64,000 nt of DNA from Pseudoalteromonas luteoviolacea B = ATCC 29581 (GTDB taxonomy: Bacteria > Pseudomonadota > Gammaproteobacteria > Enterobacterales > Alteromonadaceae), in NCBI GenBank assembly GCA_000333235.1, contig CAPN01000032.1:62001-126000 (forward strand), given 5' to 3'. Shown here one piece after another: positions 56,356-64,000 of the stretch. Position numbers and translations under genes: made by a program. Numbering within the stretch: position 1 is the first letter of the stretch; each line of letters begins with the position of its first letter. Below the pieces are notes generated by a model. The model saw only the letters and a list, made by a program, of their open reading frames with translations, searched no databases and was not told the origin of the DNA.

Positions 56356-56666
56356 GTTGGCTTTTCACCTATTCTTATCTTTATCCTATGGTACATTGGT
56401 ATTTTGAATCTATTCATTGCGCTCTAAAAACCTTTTTGGTCTGAATAGTTCATTCTTTAGTTATACCAATAAATTTAAGAATATCTAGGATGAGTTGCAA
56501 GATTAAAATTGATTGCTGATTTAGCATTCAAATTGTACTCAAAATAACCTTTCAGACCATTTTTCAGTAACCGCGCCATCAGAAAACCGTGAGTACCCGC
56601 CTCTTGAACACAGCAAGTAAACTAGGGTATAACATCGCCAACTCATAGAAGTTCGTAAAAGGATGA
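56356..56666. other. 311-bp intergenic region
   Basis: AT-rich, with a TTATACCAATAAATTTAAGAAT-like segment at 56463 reminiscent of the ends of the intergenic repeats but too short to call. No promoter or RNA gene can be supported. Confidence 0.4.
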
Positions 56667-57602
56667 ATGATGATAAATCGCTGGTTATTAATCGGCATCG
56701 TGGCCTTAATAGGTGTTGCGTACGTTAACGAAAACACGCAAACCAAAATATCGAACACGATTAGCGTTAAACTAACGCCAACATTGCCTAGTGAAAAGCC
56801 TTCTACACTCGATGACATCTATTCAAATTTATCGGACAGCACAACCGACATCGATAACAAAGCACATACTATAGAAAGTATTCCCATTGAAATTAACAGC
56901 CTCGAAAATCGTATTGCCGAGAATGATTGGCAAGCACACCTTGATTTCTATAATTTGGCACTAAATTGCTCTACTGCCCCAAAGACCCAAACCCAATTGG
57001 AAGAGAGAGTTGGCGAATTAACTGAAGTAGAAAATAGTGCCATATATCTAGTTGACCCAACCGGAAATATCAGCAATGAACTCGTTGATGATCTTGTTCT
57101 TAACTTCAGAAAGTGCAAAAGATTAAATCAATTTTTGGACATTTATCGTGGCTACGAATTAGTTAAAATTGCTGCCAACGCGAATTTTACACCTGCGATG
57201 ATACTACTTGCGACAACGATTCCTCCAAGCTTTAACCAATCACATTTTAAGACCTTGCCTCATACAGAACAAGATCGAGTTATTCAACCTATGCATCAAG
57301 AAAGAATTGCCTTATTAGAGCAGGCATTGCGCCTTGGTGATGCCATGGCACCCTTAATATTGTCTCAGGATCACTTATTCAATGTATACAACGAATCACA
57401 AAGCAACCAAAAGCTGGCCATTTATTACGGCATGCTTTTTAATGAAATGGCTAATGACTCACACCAAGGTAAAGACTATTACTACCAAAAAATTAAGCCA
57501 ATGTATGATGCTTTGACTTCATCTGAGCAAAGTGAAATAGACATTAAAGTAAGCCAAACACGAATGGATCCAAATCTAAAATTAAAAGAATCTAAGGACT
57601 AA
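56667..57602 (+). CDS. Hypothetical membrane-anchored protein
   Basis: 311 residues. One N-terminal membrane segment (residues 4-20, NRWLLIGIVALIGVAYV), then a Ser/Thr-rich region (about 30-80) and a helical periplasmic domain, with TPAMILLATTIPP and LEQALRLGDAMAPLILSQ vaguely like Sel1-type repeats. Family not recognised. Good AAAAGGA site upstream. Stands alone, followed by a hairpin at 57594-57630. Confidence 0.72.
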   Translation: MMINRWLLIGIVALIGVAYVNENTQTKISNTISVKLTPTLPSEKPSTLDDIYSNLSDSTTDIDNKAHTIESIPIEINSLENRIAENDWQAHLDFYNLALNCSTAPKTQTQLEERVGELTEVENSAIYLVDPTGNISNELVDDLVLNFRKCKRLNQFLDIYRGYELVKIAANANFTPAMILLATTIPPSFNQSHFKTLPHTEQDRVIQPMHQERIALLEQALRLGDAMAPLILSQDHLFNVYNESQSNQKLAIYYGMLFNEMANDSHQGKDYYYQKIKPMYDALTSSEQSEIDIKVSQTRMDPNLKLKESKD

Positions 57603-57630
57603 TGAATTCATAACGAATACACTAGTCCTT
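57594..57630 (+). terminator. Weak hairpin at the 3' end of the 311-aa gene
   Basis: AAGGACTA (57594-57601) and TAGTCCTT (57623-57630), 21-nt loop, overlapping the gene's stop. No T-run, so weak. Confidence 0.35.
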
Positions 57631-57672
57631 GTAAATACCCATCTAACTTTAAGATGCTTGGGTCTATTATTT

Positions 57673-58047
57673 TTAGAAAGAAAAACGTACTGTAACGCCG
57701 TGATGGCCGGATTCTTTTACTTTAACCAGTACTTTTGCACCTTCAGGAATAACAATATCAGCTGTCATTTTGTTTTCGCCTGCAGCAACAAGTTGAGCGT
57801 CAGATTTTTTACCATTGGCAAGCACAACGATGTCTCCAGTCACCTCTTTTGTTAGGTAAGCTTTACCGTGTTCACGTAAATATAGACTTACGCTTTTTTC
57901 CTCACGAACTAATTCGAACTCCATTTCCTGCTCAATTTGAACAACACCACCGTGCATTGGCACATCACTGCCATGTGCGATGACAGGTGGCGCAGCAAAT
58001 ACAGTACTTACCGCTAGAAAAATAATTAATAATACAGGTGTTTTCAT
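57673..58047 (-). CDS. Small periplasmic protein of the metal-efflux operon
   Basis: 124 residues with a signal peptide (MKTPVLLIIFLAVSTVFAAPP). The mature part begins AHGSDVPMHGGVVQIEQEMEFELV and ends SGHHGVTVRFSF, His-containing at both ends, and looks like a compact beta domain. Family unrecognised. It is the last gene of the minus-strand efflux operon, 78 bp after the RND permease gene, so a metal-binding or pump-accessory role is inferred. Confidence 0.75.
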   Translation of the reverse strand: MKTPVLLIIFLAVSTVFAAPPVIAHGSDVPMHGGVVQIEQEMEFELVREEKSVSLYLREHGKAYLTKEVTGDIVVLANGKKSDAQLVAAGENKMTADIVIPEGAKVLVKVKESGHHGVTVRFSF

Positions 58048-58125
58048 GTTTTTCTCTTTATAGGTTACTGACTATGATCAACAGACTTTAAGTAAATATA
58101 ACTCAGGTGCCGCTGTGTTAACCTG

Positions 58126-61100
58126 TTAGATCAATTCTTGTGAATTACTGTTTAACCATTTTTGCGTTGGCTTTTTACCAAACGTCCAGTAAAGCAAAGG
58201 TGTCAGTAAGGTATCAAGTAAAGTCGAACTCATCAGTCCAGAAAAGATCACAATGGCAACCGGGTGCAAGATTTCCTTACCTGGCTGATCTGCCGCCCAA
58301 AGTAACGGAATAAGCGCAAATGCTGTCACCATCGACGTCATTAACACTGGCGATAATCGCTCGTTCGCACCTCGTACAATGAGCGCTTTGTCGAATCTCT
58401 CCCCTTCAAATCGGATCAAATTAAGATAATGACTGATTTTTAGAATACCATTACGCGCGGCGATCCCAGTTAACGTTATAAAGCCAACAACCGAAGCAAC
58501 AGAGAGCGGCGTCGCCGTTAGCCACATTGCTATCACCGCACCGATTAGCGCCATCGGCAAACTGCACATAATAATTGTGGCAAACACCATTGATTGATAA
58601 CGCAGATAAAGAACTAAAAAGATTAAAGCAAACGATAATACCGACAGGCCGATTAACAACCTCATCGCTTGCTCTTGCGCTAAAAACTGCCCCTCTAAAC
58701 TGATAAAACTATCCTCAGGCAAGGGCTCCCCAGCAACAATCTCACGAATTGATTTGAGTAGGGACTTTACATCAACATTCTCACTGTTGGCGTAAAGCAC
58801 TAAACGACGACGGCTATTTTCTCGCAATATTTGATTAGGTCCATCCAATAACTGGATATCCGCAACAAAGGATACGGGGATTGCACCCGCTGGTGAGTCA
58901 ATCAACGTGTCGGCGAGCGCCTGCGGTGTGCGTTTTTTGTCATCCAAACGAAGTACTAATTCAAATCGCTTAACCCCATCTATCACGTCGGTGACGTGGG
59001 TACCTTCGGTCAGAATATTCAATTGACGAAGGGCTGAACCTGGGGTTAGTCCATATTTTGCTAGCTTGTCATAATCCAATCGTACACTCAATTGCGGAAT
59101 TAACACTTGCTTTTCAATATTAATATCCACTAAGCCGGGCACGTTTTCGAGCTTTTTACGTAATGCATCTGCGGTACGGCGAAGGGCATCTAGATCACTG
59201 CCAAACAACTTTACCGCAAGCTGAGCTCGCACCCCGGATAGCAGATGATCCAGACGATGGGAAATGGGTTGACCAATTGCGACTTGCCCGGGTAAAACCA
59301 ACAGCTTCTCGCGAATTTCAGCAAGTACATCGTCTCGCGAACGCTCTGAAGGTATTAAATCGACATCGATTTCTGAGGAATGAACCCCTTCAGCATGTTC
59401 ATCGAGCTCTGCACGCCCGGTTCTTCGCCCCACTTGAATGACTTCCGGAACAGAGAGCAACAAGGATTCTGCTAAGTGCCCCATTCTATTGGACTCTTCT
59501 AACGACGTGCCTGGTTCATAGATAACCCCAACGACGAGTGAACCTTCATTGAACGCAGGAAGAAAAGCACGAGGAAATTGTGTGATACTGATTGCACTCA
59601 GTATTGCGACCATACTCGTAGCAAGAATCAAAGGCTTAGATTTTGTTAAAGACCAATTTAACCAATGCTCTTGCCAGACTTTGAGCTTGCTCACTAACCA
59701 ACTATCCCCTTGGTGGATAGCTTTCGCGCCAGGCAAAAGATAATGACAAAGCACCGGCGTAACCGTCATAGATACGAGCAGCGACCCAAGTATTGCGACG
59801 ATATAGGCAAGTCCAAGTGGAGAAAACAATCGCCCTTCTATCCCAGGGAGCGCAAACAATGGTAAAAATACTAAAATGACAATCGCGGTCGCATAGATAA
59901 TACCAGAGCGAACTTCGACACTCGCACGCCACACTACTTCGAATGCCGATTTGGGCAGTTGTGATTGTGCATTTTGTTTCAAGCGCCTGAGGATATTTTC
60001 AACATCAACAACCGAATCATCAACCAATTCCCCTATCGCAATCGCAAGCCCACCTAAGGTCATTACATTAATACTTTGGCCAAGCCATTGAAAAATTAGC
60101 ACAGTAACTGCAAGTGACAATGGGATCGCGAACAGCGAAATCACGGTCGTCTTGACTGACAATAAAAACATAAACAACACAATAGTGACCATGACCGCAC
60201 CATCTCGAAGCGCTTCTGTCACATTGTCGATGGACGATTTAATAAAATCAGCTTGTCGAAAAAGCACGCGTGGTTCAGTAAGTCCTTTAGGGAGTCCCAC
60301 CTTAAGTTCTTCAAGTGCCTGTTCAATTTCCTGAGTCAATTGCACGGTATCTGCACTCGGTTGTTTTTGGACATTGATCACCACTGCTGGTGCGCCATTA
60401 AACCCGCCATCGCCACGCTTCTCTGCCGCCGCATAACTAACCGTTGCGATATCAGAAAGCAGCACTGGTCGTTCATCATTCCAACCGACAGCAAGATTGT
60501 GCAAATGCCTCACTTCAAGTGTGCGGCCTTGGTGACGGATGAGATACTCCTGATTATTCAAATCAATGAATCCGCCACCAAAGTTTGCCGCAAAATCTTC
60601 TAGAGCTCGATGCAATTGCTCCAGATTTATATCAAACTGGCGCATTCTCATTGTATCGGGAGCCACTCGAAGTTGACGGACTTCTCCCCCTATTGGGATC
60701 ACTTGCGAAACTCCCGGAATTGCCAAAAGCCGAGGTCTTAACACAAAGTCCGCATATTCTCGCGCTTTCATTGCACTTGAAGCGGTATGCTCAGCAATCG
60801 GTAAAGCAATGAGCATTACCTCACCCATAATCGAAGAAACGGGTCCCATTACTGACGTAATGCCTGCCGGTAACTGCTCAGAAGCTAAATCTAAACGCTC
60901 TGAAACAAGCTGACGATTGCGGTATATATCGGTATCCCATTCAAACTCAACGTATACAATAGAAAGACCTATTCCTGACGTTGAACGAATACGTGTTACG
61001 CCGGTAACGCCATTTAGCAGATTTTCAAGCGGGAACGTGACTAATTGCTCAACTTCCTCTGGTGCCATACCACCGGCTTCGGTCAATACCGTGACCACTG

Positions 61101-61233
61101 GTTTATTAAGATTAGGGAATACATCCACGGGCAGTTTTTGCCCTTGCATCACGCCATATACCATCATAACAAATGCAACTAGCAGCACGACCAAACGATT
61201 GTTTAGGCTCGATTTAACTAAATAATTAAACAT
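58126..61233 (-). CDS. Heavy-metal RND efflux permease (CzcA/HME family)
   Basis: 1035 residues, full HME-RND size. N-terminal helix, periplasmic loop, [18 protein letters not shown], the helix-4 motif [21 protein letters not shown] with Asp405, Asp406, Asp410 and Glu412, and C-terminal helices ([20 protein letters not shown], residues about 952-971). HME pumps export divalent or monovalent metal cations such as Zn, Co, Cd, Ni, Cu or Ag; which one cannot be told here. Pairs with the adaptor at 61242. No CzcC-type outer-membrane channel is seen in the window. Confidence 0.92.
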   Translation of the reverse strand: MFNYLVKSSLNNRLVVLLVAFVMMVYGVMQGQKLPVDVFPNLNKPVVTVLTEAGGMAPEEVEQLVTFPLENLLNGVTGVTRIRSTSGIGLSIVYVEFEWDTDIYRNRQLVSERLDLASEQLPAGITSVMGPVSSIMGEVMLIALPIAEHTASSAMKAREYADFVLRPRLLAIPGVSQVIPIGGEVRQLRVAPDTMRMRQFDINLEQLHRALEDFAANFGGGFIDLNNQEYLIRHQGRTLEVRHLHNLAVGWNDERPVLLSDIATVSYAAAEKRGDGGFNGAPAVVINVQKQPSADTVQLTQEIEQALEELKVGLPKGLTEPRVLFRQADFIKSSIDNVTEALRDGAVMVTIVLFMFLLSVKTTVISLFAIPLSLAVTVLIFQWLGQSINVMTLGGLAIAIGELVDDSVVDVENILRRLKQNAQSQLPKSAFEVVWRASVEVRSGIIYATAIVILVFLPLFALPGIEGRLFSPLGLAYIVAILGSLLVSMTVTPVLCHYLLPGAKAIHQGDSWLVSKLKVWQEHWLNWSLTKSKPLILATSMVAILSAISITQFPRAFLPAFNEGSLVVGVIYEPGTSLEESNRMGHLAESLLLSVPEVIQVGRRTGRAELDEHAEGVHSSEIDVDLIPSERSRDDVLAEIREKLLVLPGQVAIGQPISHRLDHLLSGVRAQLAVKLFGSDLDALRRTADALRKKLENVPGLVDINIEKQVLIPQLSVRLDYDKLAKYGLTPGSALRQLNILTEGTHVTDVIDGVKRFELVLRLDDKKRTPQALADTLIDSPAGAIPVSFVADIQLLDGPNQILRENSRRRLVLYANSENVDVKSLLKSIREIVAGEPLPEDSFISLEGQFLAQEQAMRLLIGLSVLSFALIFLVLYLRYQSMVFATIIMCSLPMALIGAVIAMWLTATPLSVASVVGFITLTGIAARNGILKISHYLNLIRFEGERFDKALIVRGANERLSPVLMTSMVTAFALIPLLWAADQPGKEILHPVAIVIFSGLMSSTLLDTLLTPLLYWTFGKKPTQKWLNSNSQELI

Positions 61234-61241
61234 GTTCTAAC

Positions 61242-62360
61242 CTATCGCACTTGATTCAAAAGAGATGCACCCGTAATAACCACTCGATTGTCTTCACCTA
61301 ATCCATCAGTGATCAATATTTTTCCAGGTTGCAGTACTTCATACTTAACTACTTGTGGTAAGAAACGTTCCGCCGAAAGCTTGATCCAAACTTGAGGTAA
61401 GTGATTTGAACTTAACACTACTGCTTCCGCGGGCAGAACGATCCCTTGTCGAATTTCGTTAATTGGTACTCGCAATGTTACATTTTCATTAAGTAATAAG
61501 TTTGCATCGTCGACATTGCTCGTAAGTTCAAAATTAACTTGTGTTAAGCCATTTATCCGCATAGGCGAATAGCCAACAAACTTAAATTCAAGTGAGGGTT
61601 GTTCAACAATTTGAGCTACCGTTAACTTAGGTAAAATGGTTCTGTCGTTCGTGGTTGCGGCTAATATCAGCTTATTTGGTGCAATGATTTCAAATAGCGT
61701 CGCGCCCGCTTCGACCCATTGACCACGAGAAACATTATGGTTTATCAAGCGCCCAGAAATTGGCGCGATCAGTACTTCTGGCTTTTCTAATCCCGTTTGT
61801 AGCGCTTTAGCTTGTTGTTTTAAACTCTGCAGATCCGCTTCTAATTGTTCTAAAACTTGCTTCGATGCAAGGTCACCTAATTTTTTTAAGCGCTCGACAT
61901 CACGGTTTGTTTGGTCAATCCGATTGCGTATTGCAATTAACTCGCTCGTTTGGCTCGCCAGTTCATAAGCCGTATCTTGATAACGGATTAAGCCAAGAAC
62001 ATCACCTGCCTTTACTAATGTTCCAGTAGGTCGAATACTTAGCATCTCTGACATGTCTAACCGACCGTCACTACTGGATTGGATTTTCGCGTAACCATCA
62101 GGATGAGCATTAACAATTGCATCTAATTGAAAGTGTTTTTCAACCTTAGAAACGGTTACAAACTCAGTCTTAATACCAAGCATAGCTTGGTGTTTCATCG
62201 GCATAATGACAGAGCCATCAGCCTGTTTACCTAAAGTGCTGTCGGAAGCTTTAGCTGTTTGGTCTAAATGCTCGCCATTCGGCCCATGGGCACCGGGAGA
62301 CGCAAACAAATTAAATGCACTTAACATCGCGATTGAAAACAAAACGATCGCCCTCTTCAT
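61242..62360 (-). CDS. RND metal-efflux periplasmic adaptor (CzcB-like)
   Basis: 372 residues. Signal peptide (MKRAIVLFSIAMLSAFNLFA), then SPGAHGPNGEHLDQTAKAS, and HlyD/CusB-type domains: barrel-sandwich half (GTLVKAGDVLGLIRY), a coiled-coil hairpin (about 130-185) and beta-barrel parts. Start at ATG 62360, overlapping the upstream gene's stop (TAATG); the longer frame to 62438 lies inside that gene. Eight bp before the permease gene. The N-terminal SPGAHGPNGEHLD segment is the same as in the neighbouring protein. Confidence 0.9.
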   Translation of the reverse strand: MKRAIVLFSIAMLSAFNLFASPGAHGPNGEHLDQTAKASDSTLGKQADGSVIMPMKHQAMLGIKTEFVTVSKVEKHFQLDAIVNAHPDGYAKIQSSSDGRLDMSEMLSIRPTGTLVKAGDVLGLIRYQDTAYELASQTSELIAIRNRIDQTNRDVERLKKLGDLASKQVLEQLEADLQSLKQQAKALQTGLEKPEVLIAPISGRLINHNVSRGQWVEAGATLFEIIAPNKLILAATTNDRTILPKLTVAQIVEQPSLEFKFVGYSPMRINGLTQVNFELTSNVDDANLLLNENVTLRVPINEIRQGIVLPAEAVVLSSNHLPQVWIKLSAERFLPQVVKYEVLQPGKILITDGLGEDNRVVITGASLLNQVR

Positions 62361-62947
62361 TATTTCTGCCCTCCAAACGTACGAGCGACTAACACGCCAA
62401 AAACAAACGCCACGATTGCAACAAGGAGAGAACTCCAAGGAAAGTCATGATGATGATCTTTATTCGACTCTACTGCGTGATTTAGGATGTTATTGGTTAA
62501 ATTCGCAACGAGTAGATCACCAGCATCATCGGATAACACGGTCAAAATAAGTTCATAGCTGCCTGCTTGATTTAGCTGTTCAATCAACGTTGGCTCAGTA
62601 ACTAGGTAAGCGCCGGCTTCTTTACTAAATTGCGCTTTGACCTGTTGATCCATCGCGTCGACTTCGATGCTGGCATTTTCAACTGGTGAATTTGACTTAA
62701 AATCATGAAGATAAATGACTAACTTTGAATCGCGAAGTTCGCCGACAACTTCGAATGTTTCAGTAAAACTCTCAAATTTAGGAATAGCTGAAATACTTGC
62801 TTTTTCCGCCGTATCTAAATGTTCACCATTAGGGCCATGTGCGCCTGGCGATGCCGACGCACTAGAAAGAAATAAAATTAAAGCTGCAGTGAAAAAAACA
62901 CACATCACTCGCTGCCCATGAAGCAACAATAAGTAATTGATATACAT
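62360..62947 (-). CDS. Membrane-anchored periplasmic protein with GAHGPNGEHLD segment
   Basis: 195 residues. N-terminal signal region, then SPGAHGPNGEHLDTAEKAS, a beta-rich domain (about 52-150; FEVVGELRDSKLVIYLHDF, SPVENASIEVDAMDQQVKA) and a C-terminal membrane helix after DHHHDFPW (about 168-190). The ELRxxxLVIYLxxFxxNxPVxNAxIEV pattern resembles a domain found at the N-terminus of larger CzcB-type adaptors (from memory), so it may be a split-off domain. Start: MYIN at 62947 (GGATT upstream) or MCVFF at 62905; both give a signal peptide. Confidence 0.78.
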   Translation of the reverse strand: MYINYLLLLHGQRVMCVFFTAALILFLSSASASPGAHGPNGEHLDTAEKASISAIPKFESFTETFEVVGELRDSKLVIYLHDFKSNSPVENASIEVDAMDQQVKAQFSKEAGAYLVTEPTLIEQLNQAGSYELILTVLSDDAGDLLVANLTNNILNHAVESNKDHHHDFPWSSLLVAIVAFVFGVLVARTFGGQK

Positions 62948-63011
62948 ATATAATCCAAAAAAATATTATCGACATCAGTTCAAAAAACTGACCGTGAAAA
63001 ATTTAACTGGA

Positions 63012-63362
63012 TTAAAATCTAGGCGGAGGTGTGGTGTCTTGTATGAAAGGCGCTGACCAATTATCGGGGAGTGATGCAATTACGCCGATTGGTTTACTAA
63101 AATGATCTCGAGTTTTTTCAACCGCAATGATGGCTGTCACACAACAATCAATATCTTGATTGATGTGCTCAACCGCATCTTTTGAAAACGAAATAGAAAA
63201 TTGGCTGTGATCATTTTCATCATGGCTATGAGGCTGGCCTATTTCATGCAATAAGCCATGAACATCATTTATAGACTCATGCGAACTCTCAAACGCCATA
63301 CGTCCAAACACTTGTGTGCTCAGAAAACAGAACATGACTAAAATGAGAGAAACCTTACGCAT
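63012..63362 (-). CDS. Small secreted His-rich protein, metal-operon associated
   Basis: 116 residues. Signal peptide (MRKVSLILVMFCFLSTQVFG), then a His/Asp/Glu-rich stretch, HESINDVHGLLHEIGQPHSHDENDHSQF (about 28-55), a CC pair and a proline-rich end (TPPPRF). Likely a periplasmic metal-binding protein; family not recognised. About 65 bp before the next gene of the efflux operon. Confidence 0.72.
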   Translation of the reverse strand: MRKVSLILVMFCFLSTQVFGRMAFESSHESINDVHGLLHEIGQPHSHDENDHSQFSISFSKDAVEHINQDIDCCVTAIIAVEKTRDHFSKPIGVIASLPDNWSAPFIQDTTPPPRF

Positions 63363-63460
63363 TCGGCGTCCATAATCGTGATTTGTTAAGATGCTACCAT
63401 TGAATTAACGCCAGCTCAATGAGTTAAATTCAATAACTATCAACTTGTCACAAAGAAGAG

Positions 63461-63874
63461 TTACTTTCCAAACAGTAACTTCCAAAAGCTCGGTGGCTCA
63501 TGCAGTTTATGATACTCTTTGCGCAGTTCATCGATGTGTAGTGCGTCAGACTGAGCTTGATCCAACTTATTTTCTTCCACCAATGCTTTTAGTATAGCAA
63601 CATGACTTAGTACTTTTTCTAACCCCTGCTGCGACTGTGTCTCTAATTCTGGTCTAAAACCGATTTGCTGACTTCTGATCAGATAAGATTCTAAAGACGC
63701 GAGTGCCAATATAGCATCTTCTTGCGTTGTCGCGTTCATAAACTGTTTGTAACTGAAGCCGACTTTCTTCATCGTTTCATTCAATTCGCTCGTTTGGCCT
63801 GATGCTTGTACATAATTTAAAACAGGTACCAAACTTAAAAACACCACTATCACTAAACTTTTAGGCATCGACAA
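63461..63874 (-). CDS. Cytochrome b562-family periplasmic protein
   Basis: 137 residues with a signal peptide (SLVIVVFLSLVPVLNYVQA). The mature part is a four-helix bundle like E. coli cytochrome b562: LNETMKKVGFSYKQFMNA near the start (Met as possible axial ligand) and LRKEYHKLHE at the end, where the His of EYHK lies where b562 has its heme-ligand His (RNAYHQKYR). No CXXCH, so heme would be non-covalent. TTG start at 63874 has the best spacing from AGGAG; ATG at 63868 is the alternative. It is the most upstream visible gene before the metal-efflux operon. Confidence 0.7.
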   Translation of the reverse strand: MSMPKSLVIVVFLSLVPVLNYVQASGQTSELNETMKKVGFSYKQFMNATTQEDAILALASLESYLIRSQQIGFRPELETQSQQGLEKVLSHVAILKALVEENKLDQAQSDALHIDELRKEYHKLHEPPSFWKLLFGK

Positions 63875-63970
63875 GAGTATACTCCTAATAGAAACAAGCC
63901 TAATTATAACTAAAACAACTCATACACTAAATGCTACACTTTGAGTAATTGAGAAAATGACTGAGAGACT

Positions 63971-64000
63971 ATGTACTTTTTAAGAAAAACAGCGTTTTTA
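63971..64000 (+). CDS. Possible start of a gene cut by the window end
   Basis: An ATG at 63971 opens a frame (MYFLRKTAFL) that stays open to the end of the window. GAGAG lies just upstream. Too short to assign; it may be the beginning of a gene divergent from the cytochrome b562 gene. Confidence 0.3.
   Translation, partial: MYFLRKTAFL

Overview
The window looks like chromosomal DNA from a low-GC marine gammaproteobacterium of the order Alteromonadales (a Pseudoalteromonas/Psychrosphaera-like bacterium is the best guess). The reasons are the AT-rich composition, the gene families present (NAD-type isocitrate dehydrogenase, ilvIH, AST-type argD-astA with a DUF1338 gene, a ChrR-controlled photolyase/Cfa cluster, a malQ-glgBXPCA cluster) and short intergenic repeats ending in TATACCCAAT-like sequence. 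I see no insertion sequence, phage, CRISPR array, rRNA or tRNA. Assignments rest on reading motifs by eye; no database search was possible.

Layout. 1-5.2 kb: end of an unknown gene, NAD-type icd, an attenuator with a branched-chain leader peptide ahead of ilvIH, then hupB and a small membrane protein. 5.3-14.2 kb: a minus-strand block with an ECF sigma factor and ChrR-type zinc anti-sigma, followed by an eight-gene operon (DUF523/DUF1722, photolyase, NTF2-like, SDR, COG2907 flavoprotein, DUF1365, Cfa-like methyltransferase, DUF2878). The two units share a promoter-like motif, TGATCT-N17-GTA. 14.2-20.4 kb: LON-domain protein, alkyltransferase-like protein, and a LysR regulator divergent from an RND efflux pair. 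20.4-24.9 kb: adhP, rluF, DUF418, HDOD/EAL-like protein. 25.6-37.5 kb: a compact minus-strand glycogen operon (small CBM48 protein, malQ, glgB, glgX, glgP, glgC, glgA). 37.5-38.6 kb: a 1.1 kb non-coding stretch with a hairpin and a repeat element, then a GGDEF-EAL protein and an Lrp-family regulator. 41.2-44.3 kb: argD/astC, astA, DUF1338. 44.5-49.3 kb: PPK2 and DUF2252, RNase Z, two small unknown genes, a CNNM/CBS protein. 49.4-52.8 kb: a porin and small phosphate-binding-like protein divergent from a chemoreceptor. 53-57.6 kb: rhlE, dapA, three unknown genes. 57.7-63.9 kb: a metal-type RND efflux operon with several small periplasmic proteins.

How the genes work together. The sigma/ChrR pair probably switches on the photolyase and lipid-modification operon in response to light-driven oxidants such as singlet oxygen; the Cfa-like enzyme lacks two of the residues that hold bicarbonate in E. 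coli Cfa, so its product may not be a cyclopropane fatty acid. The glycogen operon is complete for synthesis (GlgC, GlgA, GlgB) and breakdown (GlgP, GlgX, MalQ). The argD-astA-DUF1338 group is an arginine-related unit lacking astB, astD and astE locally. The metal-efflux operon carries a repeated SPGAHGPNGEHLD segment in two adjacent secreted proteins.

Most worth following: the sigma/ChrR lipid operon with its altered Cfa and structured leader, the ilvIH attenuator, the MITE-like repeat family (about four copies), and the accessory proteins of the metal-efflux operon.
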